The notes: generated by a model from the letters alone, not told the origin. 55,178 bases of DNA from Bacteroides sp. (GCA_014802265.1 JAAVCP010000020.1:1039-56216); one strand, 5' to 3'; positions 16,938 through 27,068 are shown, counted from the stretch's first letter. Numbers and translations: made by a program.

Positions 16938-18428
16938 TCATTCTTTGGCAATCACCACAGTCTGAAGAAGTTGGTTGAGAGTGATAGTGTAGGTGCCAGC
17001 CTCGGTCACTCTCCACTTCAAATCAACACCGCCTGTCGAGATATCTTTATATTGCTCCTGGCAAGCATTGTCACTCTTATCAATGAAGATAACAGTCTGC
17101 TCAGTACCTGTTGGCGCCTCATTTTCTGAAGATGCCATAAACCATGCCCCGTTCCAGTCATCCTTCTTGTCGGCAGAGAATTTTAATTCGCCGGTATTAA
17201 GATATCCTGTCCAAGTGAATATATTGGGATCACTGGGATCTTGTGTCATTGGGGTGGCATTGCCAAGATCCCAACCGTTGGGTGTGGCATCGCCAACAAG
17301 ATACATTTCGCTATAGGGAGTGAACAGGCGCATGAGCATTCTTTCTGCACCGGGACGTATGTCTACACATATCTTATAAGCAAGGTTAGTCTCAGAATCA
17401 GAAAGGAACCATTTGTTGTCTGGATCATAGCCTTTCACGAATTCTATTGCCGTGTCAGTGTAAGGAGCATTAGCCACTGCTGCCTTGTACATGTTTTCCC
17501 AAGAGCCGTCGGCAGTGCCGAACTTAAACTCACCGCCCTTCTCAAAGAACACTCCTATTCGGAACAGGAATGGGTCAAGAGGATCCTGTGTCATCTGGCG
17601 GAATGACCAGTCAGTTTCATTTCCTACAAAGAACAAGGTTGAATACGGAGGCGTGATACCCTCGGTCTGTGTTATGGATAGTGTCAGAGTGAGAAGGTTT
17701 ACGTCAACCTTATAGCAGTGGGGTTCATCAATATGAAATTTTTCGTCGGGCTGACTGTCTTCCGTTCTGTAAACGAGCAATCCACTTCCATTATTATAGG
17801 AAGGAAGAAAATTACCAAGATCAGTGATAAATTTGAAATCACCCTCAGTTAGATTTCCTGTCCAAGTAAATATACCGTTGTCCGTGCGTTGCATCTCAGT
17901 GGCATCGTCAGCACTCCAGCCATTAGGTGTGGCATCGCCAATAAGATATAGAGTTGATGTGACGGGCTTATAGGTTATCGCCGTGAAAGCCGCATCAGCA
18001 GTCTGTAATTCCGTCATTCCTGCCACGGCTGCCGTAAGGCGTACATCAAGATCGATGGCATCGCCGGGACGTAGTCCAAAGTGATCGCAAAGAATAGTGT
18101 TAAGGCTTTCAACAGAGGGTTTCCAGGAATATGTCTGGCGCATGTCGTCAACTGCTTTATAGGCATTGGTAAATCCTGTGCCTGCCTCTGCAAGTTCAAG
18201 AGTATAGCTGATGGCATTACCGGTACCAAAATTTTGACCGGTGGTCCATGTCAGTTCCACAGCGTCAAGACTATGGTTAGCCTCCTCCAGTTTTAATGAT
18301 TCTGAACTTACATTGAGGGCAAGTTCTGTGAAGCCCTTGTCTAATTCGGTATAGTCGTTGTCACCACACGCTCCTGCCACAAAGAGCAGAGACGATATAA
18401 GGGCGAGATTAATATATTTCATGTTCAT
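16938..18428 (-). CDS. SusE-like surface glycan-binding lipoprotein
   Basis: Binds substrate at the cell surface beside the SusCD importer. Lipobox AGAC at residues 18-21. Residues 30-150 form the SusE N-terminal Ig-like domain (LDAVELTWTTGQNFGTGNAI is typical). Three starch-binding-like modules follow, each opening with a YLIGDATPNGW-type strand: about residues 155-250, 258-365 and 370-496 (middle copy FFVGNETDWSF). The first and third are close repeats. The gene starts 24 nt after SusD and has the expected order SusC-SusD-SusE. Alternative start at MKYIN, two codons in. Confidence 0.9.
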   Translation of the reverse strand: MNMKYINLALISSLLFVAGACGDNDYTELDKGFTELALNVSSESLKLEEANHSLDAVELTWTTGQNFGTGNAISYTLELAEAGTGFTNAYKAVDDMRQTYSWKPSVESLNTILCDHFGLRPGDAIDLDVRLTAAVAGMTELQTADAAFTAITYKPVTSTLYLIGDATPNGWSADDATEMQRTDNGIFTWTGNLTEGDFKFITDLGNFLPSYNNGSGLLVYRTEDSQPDEKFHIDEPHCYKVDVNLLTLTLSITQTEGITPPYSTLFFVGNETDWSFRQMTQDPLDPFLFRIGVFFEKGGEFKFGTADGSWENMYKAAVANAPYTDTAIEFVKGYDPDNKWFLSDSETNLAYKICVDIRPGAERMLMRLFTPYSEMYLVGDATPNGWDLGNATPMTQDPSDPNIFTWTGYLNTGELKFSADKKDDWNGAWFMASSENEAPTGTEQTVIFIDKSDNACQEQYKDISTGGVDLKWRVTEAGTYTITLNQLLQTVVIAKE

Positions 18429-18452
18429 GACAATTGAATTCTTGAAAAATGA

Positions 18453-19946
18453 TTAATAACCCGGATTCTGAGTTATCAAAGGATTAGCATCCATTTCAGT
18501 CTGAGGGATCGGGAACAAGAGACGGTTCTTGTTGGCATTAGTCTTCCCTATGGAGTGAAGGAAGCTGACAGCATAGTCACCACCATTAATACGTATCATG
18601 TCAAACCAACGATGTCCCTCGAAGGCAAGTTCCATTCTACGCTCATGTATTATCGCCTCACGCATATTCTCCTGCGACACGGAGGCAGGGATCGGATCCA
18701 GACCCGCACGTTTACGCACTTCGTTGATAGGGCCTCGGGCATTTGCAGTCTCCCCCAGTTCGTTTAATGCCTCAGCCTGCATTAGAAGAGCACCGGCATA
18801 GCGGTAGACAATGAAGTTGGCAGGTGACGTATCAGTTTCAGGTGAGATATCTTTCGACACAAGGAATTTGCGCACGTTATAGCCAGTATTGGAGTAAGAG
18901 GAACGATAAGGCATCCCCTCCCAGTCGGGACAGCCCTCATAGAACACAGTAATCGGCTTGCGGAGGTCTCCCTCCTCGTATGCATCCATAAATTCTTGAG
19001 TGGGCTGATTCCAACCCCAGCCACCAGCCACCATGTTTGAGCCACGTGGTCCCATAAAGGTAGAGAGCCATGATGAATATGGAGTATTACCCCAGAAGTC
19101 AGATTCCGTGCTACCTGAATACTGCACCTCGAAGATTGACTCCGCACCGTTTCTAACCGGGCAGTTGAAGTTGTCGGCATAGGGAGAGTTGAGATTATAG
19201 CCAAGAGCTGTGATTTCATTACAAAGGTCTACCACCTCACTGTAAAGTGACGGGTTGGAAGGGGCAAGTGTCAGGTATATGTCGGCAAGCATATACAGGG
19301 CTGCATCTTTGCATACGCGTCCTTTTTGATGTGAGTCATAATCTTCTTTCGCCGGAAGCAACTCTGCTGCACGTGAGCAGTCATCAATTATTTGCTTATA
19401 GGTGTCATCAAGAGATGCACGTGCTATGGCACTCGACGTGTCGGGATCATAAGGTTCAAGACGAAGGGGTACTCCTCCAAACAGGCGCGCAAGGAGATAG
19501 TAGTAATGGGCGCGAAGGAAGCGTGCCTCACCTTCCGACCTGTTGGCAATTTCTTCGCTGACCAGGTTTTCCTGCTCAAGCGCCTTAAGAAGATTATTAC
19601 ACTGCGCTATGCCTATCCAAGGTGAACGCCACATGTAGAGAGCCATGCCATTGTCGGTAAGGGTGGTGAAGTTGGCACACTGCGTTGTCTCAATACCGTC
19701 ATCACCTCCACCGGCTCCAACATTGGAGTTACCTGCCACAATGTCGAGTCCCCAGATACGTTGATTATATAGGTTGGAGGAGCGCAAAGGCACGTAGCAA
19801 GCGTTTGCCATAGCCACAGCCACCTCATCGGTGACATTCGACTGAGGGTCTACTCTGTCAAAAGGAGTCTTCTCAAGAAAATCCTCACATGATGTCATGG
19901 CTGCTCCGGAGATAAGAAGAGCGAGAGAATATATGAATTTTTTCAT
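18453..19946 (-). CDS. SusD-like glycan-binding lipoprotein (RagB/SusD)
   Basis: The lid of the SusC channel: it captures oligosaccharides and closes over the pore. Lipobox MTSC at residues 17-20, then EDFLEKTPFDRVDP, the usual SusD start. TPR-like helices carry RSEGEARFLRAHYYYLLARL near 140 and the C-terminal block RRMELAFEGHRWFDMIRING near 440, ending FPIPQTEMDANPLITQNPGY, the family hallmark. Length 497 is average. Starts 18 nt after SusC. Confidence 0.97.
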   Translation of the reverse strand: MKKFIYSLALLISGAAMTSCEDFLEKTPFDRVDPQSNVTDEVAVAMANACYVPLRSSNLYNQRIWGLDIVAGNSNVGAGGGDDGIETTQCANFTTLTDNGMALYMWRSPWIGIAQCNNLLKALEQENLVSEEIANRSEGEARFLRAHYYYLLARLFGGVPLRLEPYDPDTSSAIARASLDDTYKQIIDDCSRAAELLPAKEDYDSHQKGRVCKDAALYMLADIYLTLAPSNPSLYSEVVDLCNEITALGYNLNSPYADNFNCPVRNGAESIFEVQYSGSTESDFWGNTPYSSWLSTFMGPRGSNMVAGGWGWNQPTQEFMDAYEEGDLRKPITVFYEGCPDWEGMPYRSSYSNTGYNVRKFLVSKDISPETDTSPANFIVYRYAGALLMQAEALNELGETANARGPINEVRKRAGLDPIPASVSQENMREAIIHERRMELAFEGHRWFDMIRINGGDYAVSFLHSIGKTNANKNRLLFPIPQTEMDANPLITQNPGY

Positions 19947-19964
19947 GTCGTATAATAAATGGGA

Positions 19965-22900
19965 TTAAAAATTAAAGGAGAGTCCAACATTAAAGATTCT
20001 TGAAGGGGGGAAGCTTGAATAGTCAATACCGTCAATTCCCACCTCGGGGTCAAGTCCCTTATAACCGGTGATTGTAGCCACATTCTCGCAAGAGAACAGT
20101 ATCCTTGCCTGTTCAAAGCCGATTGCATGCAGACAACTTGCCGGGAGATTATATGCGAGTGTAATATTTTTCAATCGTAGATAGCTGCCGTTTTCTACCC
20201 AACGGTCGCTGATACGGTTATTGCCATTCGGATCAGCCCACACAGCACGTGGCATAGAGAAAGAGGTGCCCTCACCTGTCCATCGGTGAGCAGTGGAAGC
20301 AGCCTGATTGTAGGCAGCCGACATGCTTTCCATCACAGAGCGGGTTCTGTTATAAATCTTATTTCCTGCCACTCCCTGAAGATAGATTGACAGTTCGAAG
20401 CCTTTATAGGTAAACCGATTGTTCATGGAGTAAAGCCATGTTGGATTTGGATTACCAATAACCGTGCGGTCGTTCTCGTTGATCACACCGTCATTGTTGA
20501 GATCACGAAAACGGATATCACCCGGCTCAGCACCCGGCTGCACTGCATGAGCCCTAACCTCCTCTACATTTTGAAACACACCGTCGGTGACATATCCATA
20601 GAACACGTTAATGGGATATTCGGCAGCCAGCATTGTGGCATAGGCTCCGCCAAACTGATTTCTCCAAAGAGGCGTGTCGCTGTTGAGATCAATAATTTTA
20701 TTTTTATTATAAGTGAGGTTCAGATCCGTTTCCCAGCCTAATTCACCGGTAAGATTGACTGACGAAGCAGAAAGCTCCCAACCTATATTGCGAACCTTTC
20801 CAGCGTTAGTATAAGTATCAAATGTATCTTCAAAACCGGTGGTGATCGGGAAGGCAGCCTTCACGAGCATATGGTTGGTGTTTTTGATATATCCGTCGAG
20901 GCTGATGTTGAGTCGGGAGTTGAAAAGAGATATATCAACGCCGCCGTTAAATTGCTCGATTGCCTCCCAATGGATTCCGGCGTTGGCAAGCACCTGTGAG
21001 TATAGAGCAGACTGCTCGGCATTCTCAAGGATGGTACCGAATGGGTAAAGAAGGGTAATGAGACTTTGAATATGATCATAGTTACCCACGGAAGCCTGAC
21101 TGCCTGTCTTTCCCCAGCCAAGGCGCAACTTGAGATCGTTGATTTTTGAATCTTGGGGGAAGAAGTCCTCAGAAGAAATTTTCCATGCTGCCGACATCGA
21201 GGGGAATGTGCCCCAGCGGTTAGACTTTCCGAAGCGGCTTGAACCGTCGCGACGTACGGTGGCAGTGATGAGATACTTATTGGCATACGAATAGTTGGCA
21301 CGTGCCATGTATGAAAGAAGTGCCCATTCGCTCTGTGAGCCGTCGAGGTTATTGATTTTCTCACCATTGGTAAGCTGATGAACCGTATCAAACAGGAAGC
21401 CGTTCATCTGCCCATTCATCCAATAGGCATGATTCCATTGTGCCGACATACCTGCCATCACGTTTAAGTTATGTTTGTCAGCAAAAGTATGGTCAAAAGT
21501 AAAGTAGTTATCCCAAAGATATGTAAAATTGCGGTTGGAGCTTTGATATTGTGAGCTCTCCTCTACGGGAGTAGGTTTCCAATCATATTTTGGAGTGAAT
21601 GCGTCATCAAACCAGAATTTGCCGTCGAATCCAAAAAGTGAGCGGAACTGTAGCCATTCAGGAAGAATGGTTATGTCGGCAGCAATATTGGCAAGGAAGT
21701 TATAGCCATTTGTAGAAGAGCGGTTCATATCGTTTGAACCAACCGGGTTGCGTATGCTTCCATACCATTCGGAATTACCGGTTGGACCACTCCACTGCCC
21801 GTCGGCATCTTTCACGGGGAAAGTAGGAAGTGCACGCATGGCATCCCACATACTGTATGAACCCTGCTTCTTTATGTCAGCACTGAAGAGGAGGTTGTTG
21901 GAGAGTTTGAGCCAGTCTTTAAGTTTCACGTCATTATTTGCCTGGAAAGTGAAACGACGATAGTTCACATGCTCCACTACGCCACTTTGATTCAGGAAGC
22001 CTCCAGAAAAATAATAATGTGCTTTGTCGTTGCCTCCGGAATAGCTGACATTATAGTTTTGCATTATTCCTGTCTGAAGCAGTTCATCAACCCAGTTGGT
22101 AGAGGCAGTAAGTGAGCTGGGATTAGCCCAATCAGGGTTGGTGTTGTGTCCGGCTTGTGATAGCATATCGTTGCTAAGAGATGCATAACCAGCAGCATCG
22201 AGCAGTGACATTTTCTTTGATACCTTTGAGAAGGCTGCATTGACCGACACTGATAGTCTTGAGGTGCCTGCCACACCCTTTCGGGTAGTGATCATCACTA
22301 CGCCATTTGCGCCGCGTGAACCATAGATAGCAGTGGCGGAAGCATCTTTAAGCACATCAAGGCGCTCAATGTCTTGCGGGTTGATAGCATTCAGTCCGAG
22401 ATCAGTCGGCACTCCGTCAATCACGACCAACGGGTCAGAATTGTTGATAGACCCAAGCCCACGCACTTTTATGGTTACGTTATCACCGGGTTTCTCACCT
22501 CCGACAATGTTCACGCCGGCAATCTTTCCCTGCAAGGCTTGTCCGACATTGTTGACGGGGACATCTTTTATGTCTTTCCCACCTATCGAACCAACTGCAC
22601 CGGTAAGGTCACTCTTCCTGAGGGTGCCGTAGCCAATCACTACAAGTTCATCAAGAGAGGCTGCCGTCTCGTGCATGACTACATTAATCACGTTGCGTCC
22701 TTCAATAGCTATTGTCTGCGTCTCATAACCTATATATGAGAAACGCAACGTGCCGAGAGGATCGGCTAAGATGGTATAATTACCATCAAGGTCAGTGGCT
22801 GTGCCATTGCCTGAATCCTCTGCAAATACGGTGGCTCCGATTATAGGCTCACCGGAAACATCGGTCACTGTCCCTGTGACAGCTGACTGCTGTGCCGCTC

Positions 22901-22970
22901 CCTGTCCGACGGCACAGAGAATCAGAAAAAACAGGAGAAATACACGCCATGGTGTCTTGTTCTGTCTCAT
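19965..22970 (-). CDS. SusC-like TonB-dependent outer membrane transporter
   Basis: Imports oligosaccharides across the outer membrane using TonB energy, with SusD as lid. Signal peptide to about residue 26, then the carboxypeptidase-like domain (VTGTVTDVSGEPIIGATVFA to SYIGYETQ). The SusC signature LDELVVIGYGTLRKSDLTGA near residue 107 leads to the plug (VKVRGLGS-type NVTIKVRGLGSINNSDPLVV and AIYGSRGANGVVMITTRKG) and then the beta barrel, ending in NVGLSFNF with a terminal Phe. 1001 residues is typical. First gene of the CDE-GH66 operon. Confidence 0.98.
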   Translation of the reverse strand: MRQNKTPWRVFLLFFLILCAVGQGAAQQSAVTGTVTDVSGEPIIGATVFAEDSGNGTATDLDGNYTILADPLGTLRFSYIGYETQTIAIEGRNVINVVMHETAASLDELVVIGYGTLRKSDLTGAVGSIGGKDIKDVPVNNVGQALQGKIAGVNIVGGEKPGDNVTIKVRGLGSINNSDPLVVIDGVPTDLGLNAINPQDIERLDVLKDASATAIYGSRGANGVVMITTRKGVAGTSRLSVSVNAAFSKVSKKMSLLDAAGYASLSNDMLSQAGHNTNPDWANPSSLTASTNWVDELLQTGIMQNYNVSYSGGNDKAHYYFSGGFLNQSGVVEHVNYRRFTFQANNDVKLKDWLKLSNNLLFSADIKKQGSYSMWDAMRALPTFPVKDADGQWSGPTGNSEWYGSIRNPVGSNDMNRSSTNGYNFLANIAADITILPEWLQFRSLFGFDGKFWFDDAFTPKYDWKPTPVEESSQYQSSNRNFTYLWDNYFTFDHTFADKHNLNVMAGMSAQWNHAYWMNGQMNGFLFDTVHQLTNGEKINNLDGSQSEWALLSYMARANYSYANKYLITATVRRDGSSRFGKSNRWGTFPSMSAAWKISSEDFFPQDSKINDLKLRLGWGKTGSQASVGNYDHIQSLITLLYPFGTILENAEQSALYSQVLANAGIHWEAIEQFNGGVDISLFNSRLNISLDGYIKNTNHMLVKAAFPITTGFEDTFDTYTNAGKVRNIGWELSASSVNLTGELGWETDLNLTYNKNKIIDLNSDTPLWRNQFGGAYATMLAAEYPINVFYGYVTDGVFQNVEEVRAHAVQPGAEPGDIRFRDLNNDGVINENDRTVIGNPNPTWLYSMNNRFTYKGFELSIYLQGVAGNKIYNRTRSVMESMSAAYNQAASTAHRWTGEGTSFSMPRAVWADPNGNNRISDRWVENGSYLRLKNITLAYNLPASCLHAIGFEQARILFSCENVATITGYKGLDPEVGIDGIDYSSFPPSRIFNVGLSFNF

Positions 22971-23005
22971 GATCTGTTAAATTATTAAGGTTTTTAAATT
23001 TTTCA

Positions 23006-23013
23006 CAAAATTA
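23006..23013 (-). promoter_or_regulatory. Probable SusC operon -7 box
   Basis: TAATTTTG on the minus strand, about 36 nt before the SusC start codon. No TTTG at the -33 position, as expected for a promoter that depends on an activator such as the SusR-like protein. The surrounding word TCACAAAATTAA (plus strand) recurs upstream of the regulator gene. Confidence 0.5.
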
Positions 23014-23174
23014 ACTAACGACGCGACAGGCTGCAATAGCAATTATCTAAAAAGTAGTGACAAATAAAGTTTAAAATTGTGATAAATAATAAATTGGCTT
23101 ATCAATTATATGCCGATAATGTAGTGTGTCTATAGAGCCAAACAGAGGCAAATGTGAATAAAAATAAGTTGCTG

Positions 23175-24878
23175 TCAGTCGATCACCCCTATTTTCATCA
23201 CTTCCTTATCAAGCATATTGCGGTCGCCTACAGCCTTGTTACGAGTCTTGGTCCGGTAATTGTATATAGTGGTCACCGAATAACGGAGGAATTTTGCAAT
23301 CTTATCACTATCGGTTATGCCCAGGCGTATCAGAGCATAAATACGCAATTCAGTGTTTAGAGTCTTTTCCTTTTTAGGCACTATCTCCTCACCGGGAATA
23401 AGAAGCTTGTTGAAGTCATCCACAAACGTTGGGAAAAGGCTGAGGAAAGTCTTGTCGAAAGTGTCATAGAAGTCTTTCAACTCCTCATCGGTAATGGCAG
23501 TAGTCTTCAGGATTTCCTTAACTTCATCCCTTTTCCCGGCTGCCATCAATTTCGACAGTGACTTGCGATATGAATCCAGTTTCTCTATGTATGCCTGGCA
23601 TTGCTCCATGTAGTTGCCTATATATACCTCCTTGAGTCTGGAGTTTTCAACAATCTCCTTGTTGGCATCGCTCAGCCTGGCATTGGAGTCCTTCAGTTCG
23701 GAATTAAGGGAGTGGAGTTCGGAGTTAAGTTCCTTCAGTTCGGAATTAAGATTATTAAGGCGAGTGTTGGCTTCTGCAAGGTCATGGCGTGAACTTGCAA
23801 TTACTTTCATCTGCTTTCGCATATAGATAAGGGCAATCGCTAAAAACAAGGTTAGCACTGTGATTGCTACCAATGCCCACAGTAGGTTCCGTTTCTGCTC
23901 CTTCACTGTTTTCACATATATTGCGGCAATATCCTGATAAGAACTATTAAGCTGAATTATTCGTACACGGGCATTACATTTTGATGCGTCGTCAATGGCA
24001 ATATTCATGAACTGGTATGCCCTTTCAAGATCTCCTTCCTGATATAAGAGCAAGGCAAGTTCGCGTAGGGAGACATACTCCCTGACAGCTGCCTTCATGT
24101 CGGAGATAGAAGATATGAGGAGCTGCTCTTTATGTTTCTCCGTGTAGCCGAGATTACGATAAGATTCTGCAAGGGTCCAGGCACAGATTGCCTTGTCATG
24201 GTCAGAGAGGTCGTGTGAGTGCATATATTCCTCCATTACACTTAGCCCTTCGGCATACTCCCCCGCTTCGTTCAATCGGTCTGCCATTGAGATTATGTGG
24301 GCGAGAGAACCGGGTTCGTTGACGGATATAAGGGAATCACGATAGGCTTGTGTAAGAATCCTGTTTTCTTCCCGTTGTTGCCGGAATGCGGAGTAGTCAG
24401 CAAGATGACCATGAAGAGTTCGGCGTATATGGAAATAAAAAGGCTTTAGATAGTCGGGCAAATCGCCGGCAGTAATGTCTCTCATTATCTCGACAGACTC
24501 CTCATACATTCCAACGGCATTTAGTACGCTTGCCTGATTCATGCGTGCTGTAGTAATATAGACTGGATTGCCAATCTTACGTGCTACCTCTTCGCGTAGT
24601 TTACTGTAACGGTAAGCTGAATCGGTATTGAATGGATTGTATAGTTCAACAAGCCTGCCGGCAGTCTCATATCTTATGGAGTCGTCGGAAGTAGAGGCGA
24701 GCTGACACTTGAAAGCTTCTATCTTTTCTTCTCTTGCTGAAATATAAAACTCTCTATTGGCAATGACGGTGTCCAATTGATTCATGAGAGAATCAATCGG
24801 GCTGTCTCTCCTAATCGATCCGTATGATGGGGCTATAGAGAACAGTGTGAGTGCTATTATGAGGAGGTGTCTGAACAT
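23175..24878 (-). CDS. SusR-like membrane-spanning transcriptional regulator (DUF6377 type)
   Basis: A 567-residue protein with the plan of Bacteroides SusR: signal peptide (to GSI, about residue 21), a periplasmic helical-repeat sensor (residues 30-320, TPR-like), one membrane segment near 330-352 (LLWALVAITVLTLFLAIALI), a coiled coil with repeated NSELKELNSELHSLNSELKD (about 370-400), and a C-terminal helix-turn-helix (SDKIAKFLRYSVTTIYNYRT, about 515-535). SusR binds maltose-type sugars in the periplasm and switches on the utilization operon. Its place directly upstream of SusC makes it the obvious regulator here. It has its own upstream region, with a strong terminator separating it from GH97. 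Confidence 0.92.
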   Translation of the reverse strand: MFRHLLIIALTLFSIAPSYGSIRRDSPIDSLMNQLDTVIANREFYISAREEKIEAFKCQLASTSDDSIRYETAGRLVELYNPFNTDSAYRYSKLREEVARKIGNPVYITTARMNQASVLNAVGMYEESVEIMRDITAGDLPDYLKPFYFHIRRTLHGHLADYSAFRQQREENRILTQAYRDSLISVNEPGSLAHIISMADRLNEAGEYAEGLSVMEEYMHSHDLSDHDKAICAWTLAESYRNLGYTEKHKEQLLISSISDMKAAVREYVSLRELALLLYQEGDLERAYQFMNIAIDDASKCNARVRIIQLNSSYQDIAAIYVKTVKEQKRNLLWALVAITVLTLFLAIALIYMRKQMKVIASSRHDLAEANTRLNNLNSELKELNSELHSLNSELKDSNARLSDANKEIVENSRLKEVYIGNYMEQCQAYIEKLDSYRKSLSKLMAAGKRDEVKEILKTTAITDEELKDFYDTFDKTFLSLFPTFVDDFNKLLIPGEEIVPKKEKTLNTELRIYALIRLGITDSDKIAKFLRYSVTTIYNYRTKTRNKAVGDRNMLDKEVMKIGVID

Positions 24879-24882
24879 GATG

Positions 24883-24908
24883 TCACAAAATTAATAAAAA
24901 TTTTGTGA
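24883..24908. repeat. Inverted repeat TCACAAAATT-N6-AATTTTGTGA at regulator start
   Basis: Perfect 10-bp arms 5 bp upstream of the SusR-like start codon. It contains a minus-strand TAATTTTG -7 box (24893-24886), so transcription could begin within a few bases of the ATG. The left arm with the next two bases matches the core of the SusC promoter. Possible operator for self-control; not shown. Confidence 0.5.
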
Positions 24909-24943
24909 TTTTATAAAAATTCCAATTCGTTTTGTTGATAAAA

Positions 24944-24991
24944 TACCTGCCACCCCAACAGAATATAGTTTTTCTGTCGGGGTGGCAGGTA
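24944..24991 (-). terminator. Strong hairpin terminator after GH97
   Basis: Arms 24944-24963 and 24972-24991 pair over 20 bp with a single mismatch and an 8-nt loop. It lies 19 nt after the GH97 stop on the minus strand, with T-rich sequence after the stem. Confidence 0.8.
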
Positions 24992-25010
24992 TAATTAGGA
25001 GTGATATATG

Positions 25011-27023
25011 TCAGCGGGGAGTTAAAGTTACGGCTTGTCCACCAGTAGCAGCCATCTTTATCTCAAGTATGTCGGAAGCAGTGACAGTACGTGAAGAGAT
25101 AACCACTTTTGTGGGATCGCCCCCTTCAGTATCGTCAGCATAAATCCTCGCCTCATATTCTTTGCCATTCTTAAGGAACGAGAGTGGCACTTTAACAGTA
25201 CGTGCCTCAGCATCTGTGCCGGCTCCGAGATAGTAATTCTCACCTGCCCGGCGTGCCACAACAATATATTTCCCGATTTCACCATCGAGAGCCTCCGACC
25301 AATCGCAATCGGCATTAAAATCACGGAAGAACTGGAAGGCATCATGCCCCTCGTAATTCTCAATAAGGTCGGCAGCCATCTGCAAAGGTGAATAGATGAT
25401 CACCCAATTGGCAATCTGACGTGCCACTGTGGTGTGAATACGGCAACCTTCGTTAGGACCATTCCATGCCAAACGCTTGGCATCAGAACGTGCACGGTCA
25501 TAATTGATGTCAAAGATACCGGGAGTATAGTCCATCGGGCCTGCCAGCAGACGTGTAAAAGGAATAATACAGAGATATTCGGCTGAATTACCCTCGCTCC
25601 ATGCATTCCATTCCATTCCACGCGCACCCTCACGGGTCATCATATTGGGCCATGTGCGACGTATGCCCGTCTCCTTGATAGGTTCATGAGCATCTATCAT
25701 AAGCTGATATTTGGCTGCTGTCTCCACTACTTTCTGATAGTGGCGTACCCCATATTGCGAATGATGGAACTGCCCTCCTTTATAGCCGCCGGCATAACCG
25801 GTCTTGACAGTATGGATACCGAGTGATTTATAATAGGCAAACGCACTGTCAAGCACAGCCTCATATTCCGGAATATTACCTCCGGTTTCATTATGTGCCC
25901 ATAGCTCTATCCCTTTCTTGGCAGCATAGGCAGCTATGGAGTCAATATTAAAGTCAGGATATGCTTTAAGATAATTAAAACTTTGGTTGCCTCCCCAGCT
26001 CTCCCAGCCTTCATTCCACCCTTCGAAAAGCACTCCTTGCAAATTGTTGTTGGCGGCGAAATCTATATATTTTATCGCATTTTCTGTAGTGGCACCATGT
26101 TGCGGACCCATAACCCATGTCATCGTGCCGAGGTGCATGCCCCACCACACGCCGACATACTTTTGCGGCTTGATCCATGATGTATCGGCAATCTTGGAAG
26201 GCTCATTGAGGTTAAGAATCATTGAGGAGTTGATAAGATCAACCGGCTTCTCTCCTATCTGGATTGTGCGCCAGGGAGTGGCGAACTCTGCAGAGACGTA
26301 TGCCTTCACGCCATCAGGCAATGGCGCGAGCGATGCTTTCAACGTGCGTTCCTCCTTATTGCGAAGGGTCATTTCCGGATAGTCATACAGGGCTGCTTCA
26401 TGCACGGAGCCTACGAGTTTCCCACTCTCCAATTGGAACGTGAAAGGAGTATTGGCACTATCCACACGTTCTATCGGAAGCTGACGGTACTCCAACTCAT
26501 AGGTGTCAAAATTACCGGGAATAGACCATGATGTGGCAGGGACGGCAAAGGCAAATTCCGTAAGTTCATCAGTGACTACCACTGTGTCGGTTGCTGCAGT
26601 TTTCCATTCGTAACGAAAAGCTATCCCGTCATCAAATGCACGCACACGCACGGTGAAATCAAGATTTGCGTCTTTCAGTGTGTACGCCATCTCGTTGTAA
26701 TGATTCCGGTGTTCCTTGTTTTCACCCCAAGGCTGATGCCATGTCTCATCAAACTTGGAATGCGATACCGATACTTTTGCATCTTTTGACGGAGTAAGCC
26801 CGTCAGCCACCACACCGAGACGAGAAGGGAGAATTAGTGTGTCACCGTCTGTCACCACAGCATATGAAAGGACGTTGCCGGAGTTTTGGATACCCACCTT
26901 GATGCGTCCGTCCGGGGAGGTTACTTCCGGCGATGTTTCACCACAGGCACTGAGCAGCATTGACGGAAAGATTACCGCCAGAGCCGTTTTCAGAATTTGG
27001 GAATTAAAGAATTTTGGATTCAT
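25011..27023 (-). CDS. GH97 family alpha-glucosidase (SusB-like)
   Basis: Releases glucose from oligosaccharides in the periplasm. Lipobox LSAC near residue 24-27. Three parts: N-terminal beta-sandwich (30-290), (beta/alpha)8 barrel (290-560) and C-terminal beta domain. Barrel motifs include GVWWGMHLGTMTWVMGPQHG near 290, GVLFEGWNEGWE near 330, HNETGG near 377, HEPIKETGIRRTWPN near 445 and TREGARGMEWNAWSEGN near 460. The glutamates in HEP and REGARG fit the general bases of inverting members such as SusB (from memory of that structure), so I infer an inverting alpha-glucosidase. Substrate range (alpha-1,4 versus 1,6) cannot be read. It has a separate promoter and terminator but belongs with the SusR-SusCDE-GH66 locus. 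Confidence 0.93.
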   Translation of the reverse strand: MNPKFFNSQILKTALAVIFPSMLLSACGETSPEVTSPDGRIKVGIQNSGNVLSYAVVTDGDTLILPSRLGVVADGLTPSKDAKVSVSHSKFDETWHQPWGENKEHRNHYNEMAYTLKDANLDFTVRVRAFDDGIAFRYEWKTAATDTVVVTDELTEFAFAVPATSWSIPGNFDTYELEYRQLPIERVDSANTPFTFQLESGKLVGSVHEAALYDYPEMTLRNKEERTLKASLAPLPDGVKAYVSAEFATPWRTIQIGEKPVDLINSSMILNLNEPSKIADTSWIKPQKYVGVWWGMHLGTMTWVMGPQHGATTENAIKYIDFAANNNLQGVLFEGWNEGWESWGGNQSFNYLKAYPDFNIDSIAAYAAKKGIELWAHNETGGNIPEYEAVLDSAFAYYKSLGIHTVKTGYAGGYKGGQFHHSQYGVRHYQKVVETAAKYQLMIDAHEPIKETGIRRTWPNMMTREGARGMEWNAWSEGNSAEYLCIIPFTRLLAGPMDYTPGIFDINYDRARSDAKRLAWNGPNEGCRIHTTVARQIANWVIIYSPLQMAADLIENYEGHDAFQFFRDFNADCDWSEALDGEIGKYIVVARRAGENYYLGAGTDAEARTVKVPLSFLKNGKEYEARIYADDTEGGDPTKVVISSRTVTASDILEIKMAATGGQAVTLTPR

Positions 27024-27068
27024 GAATATATATGTTTATAAGGATATACGAAAGTTGGTGTTGAAATG

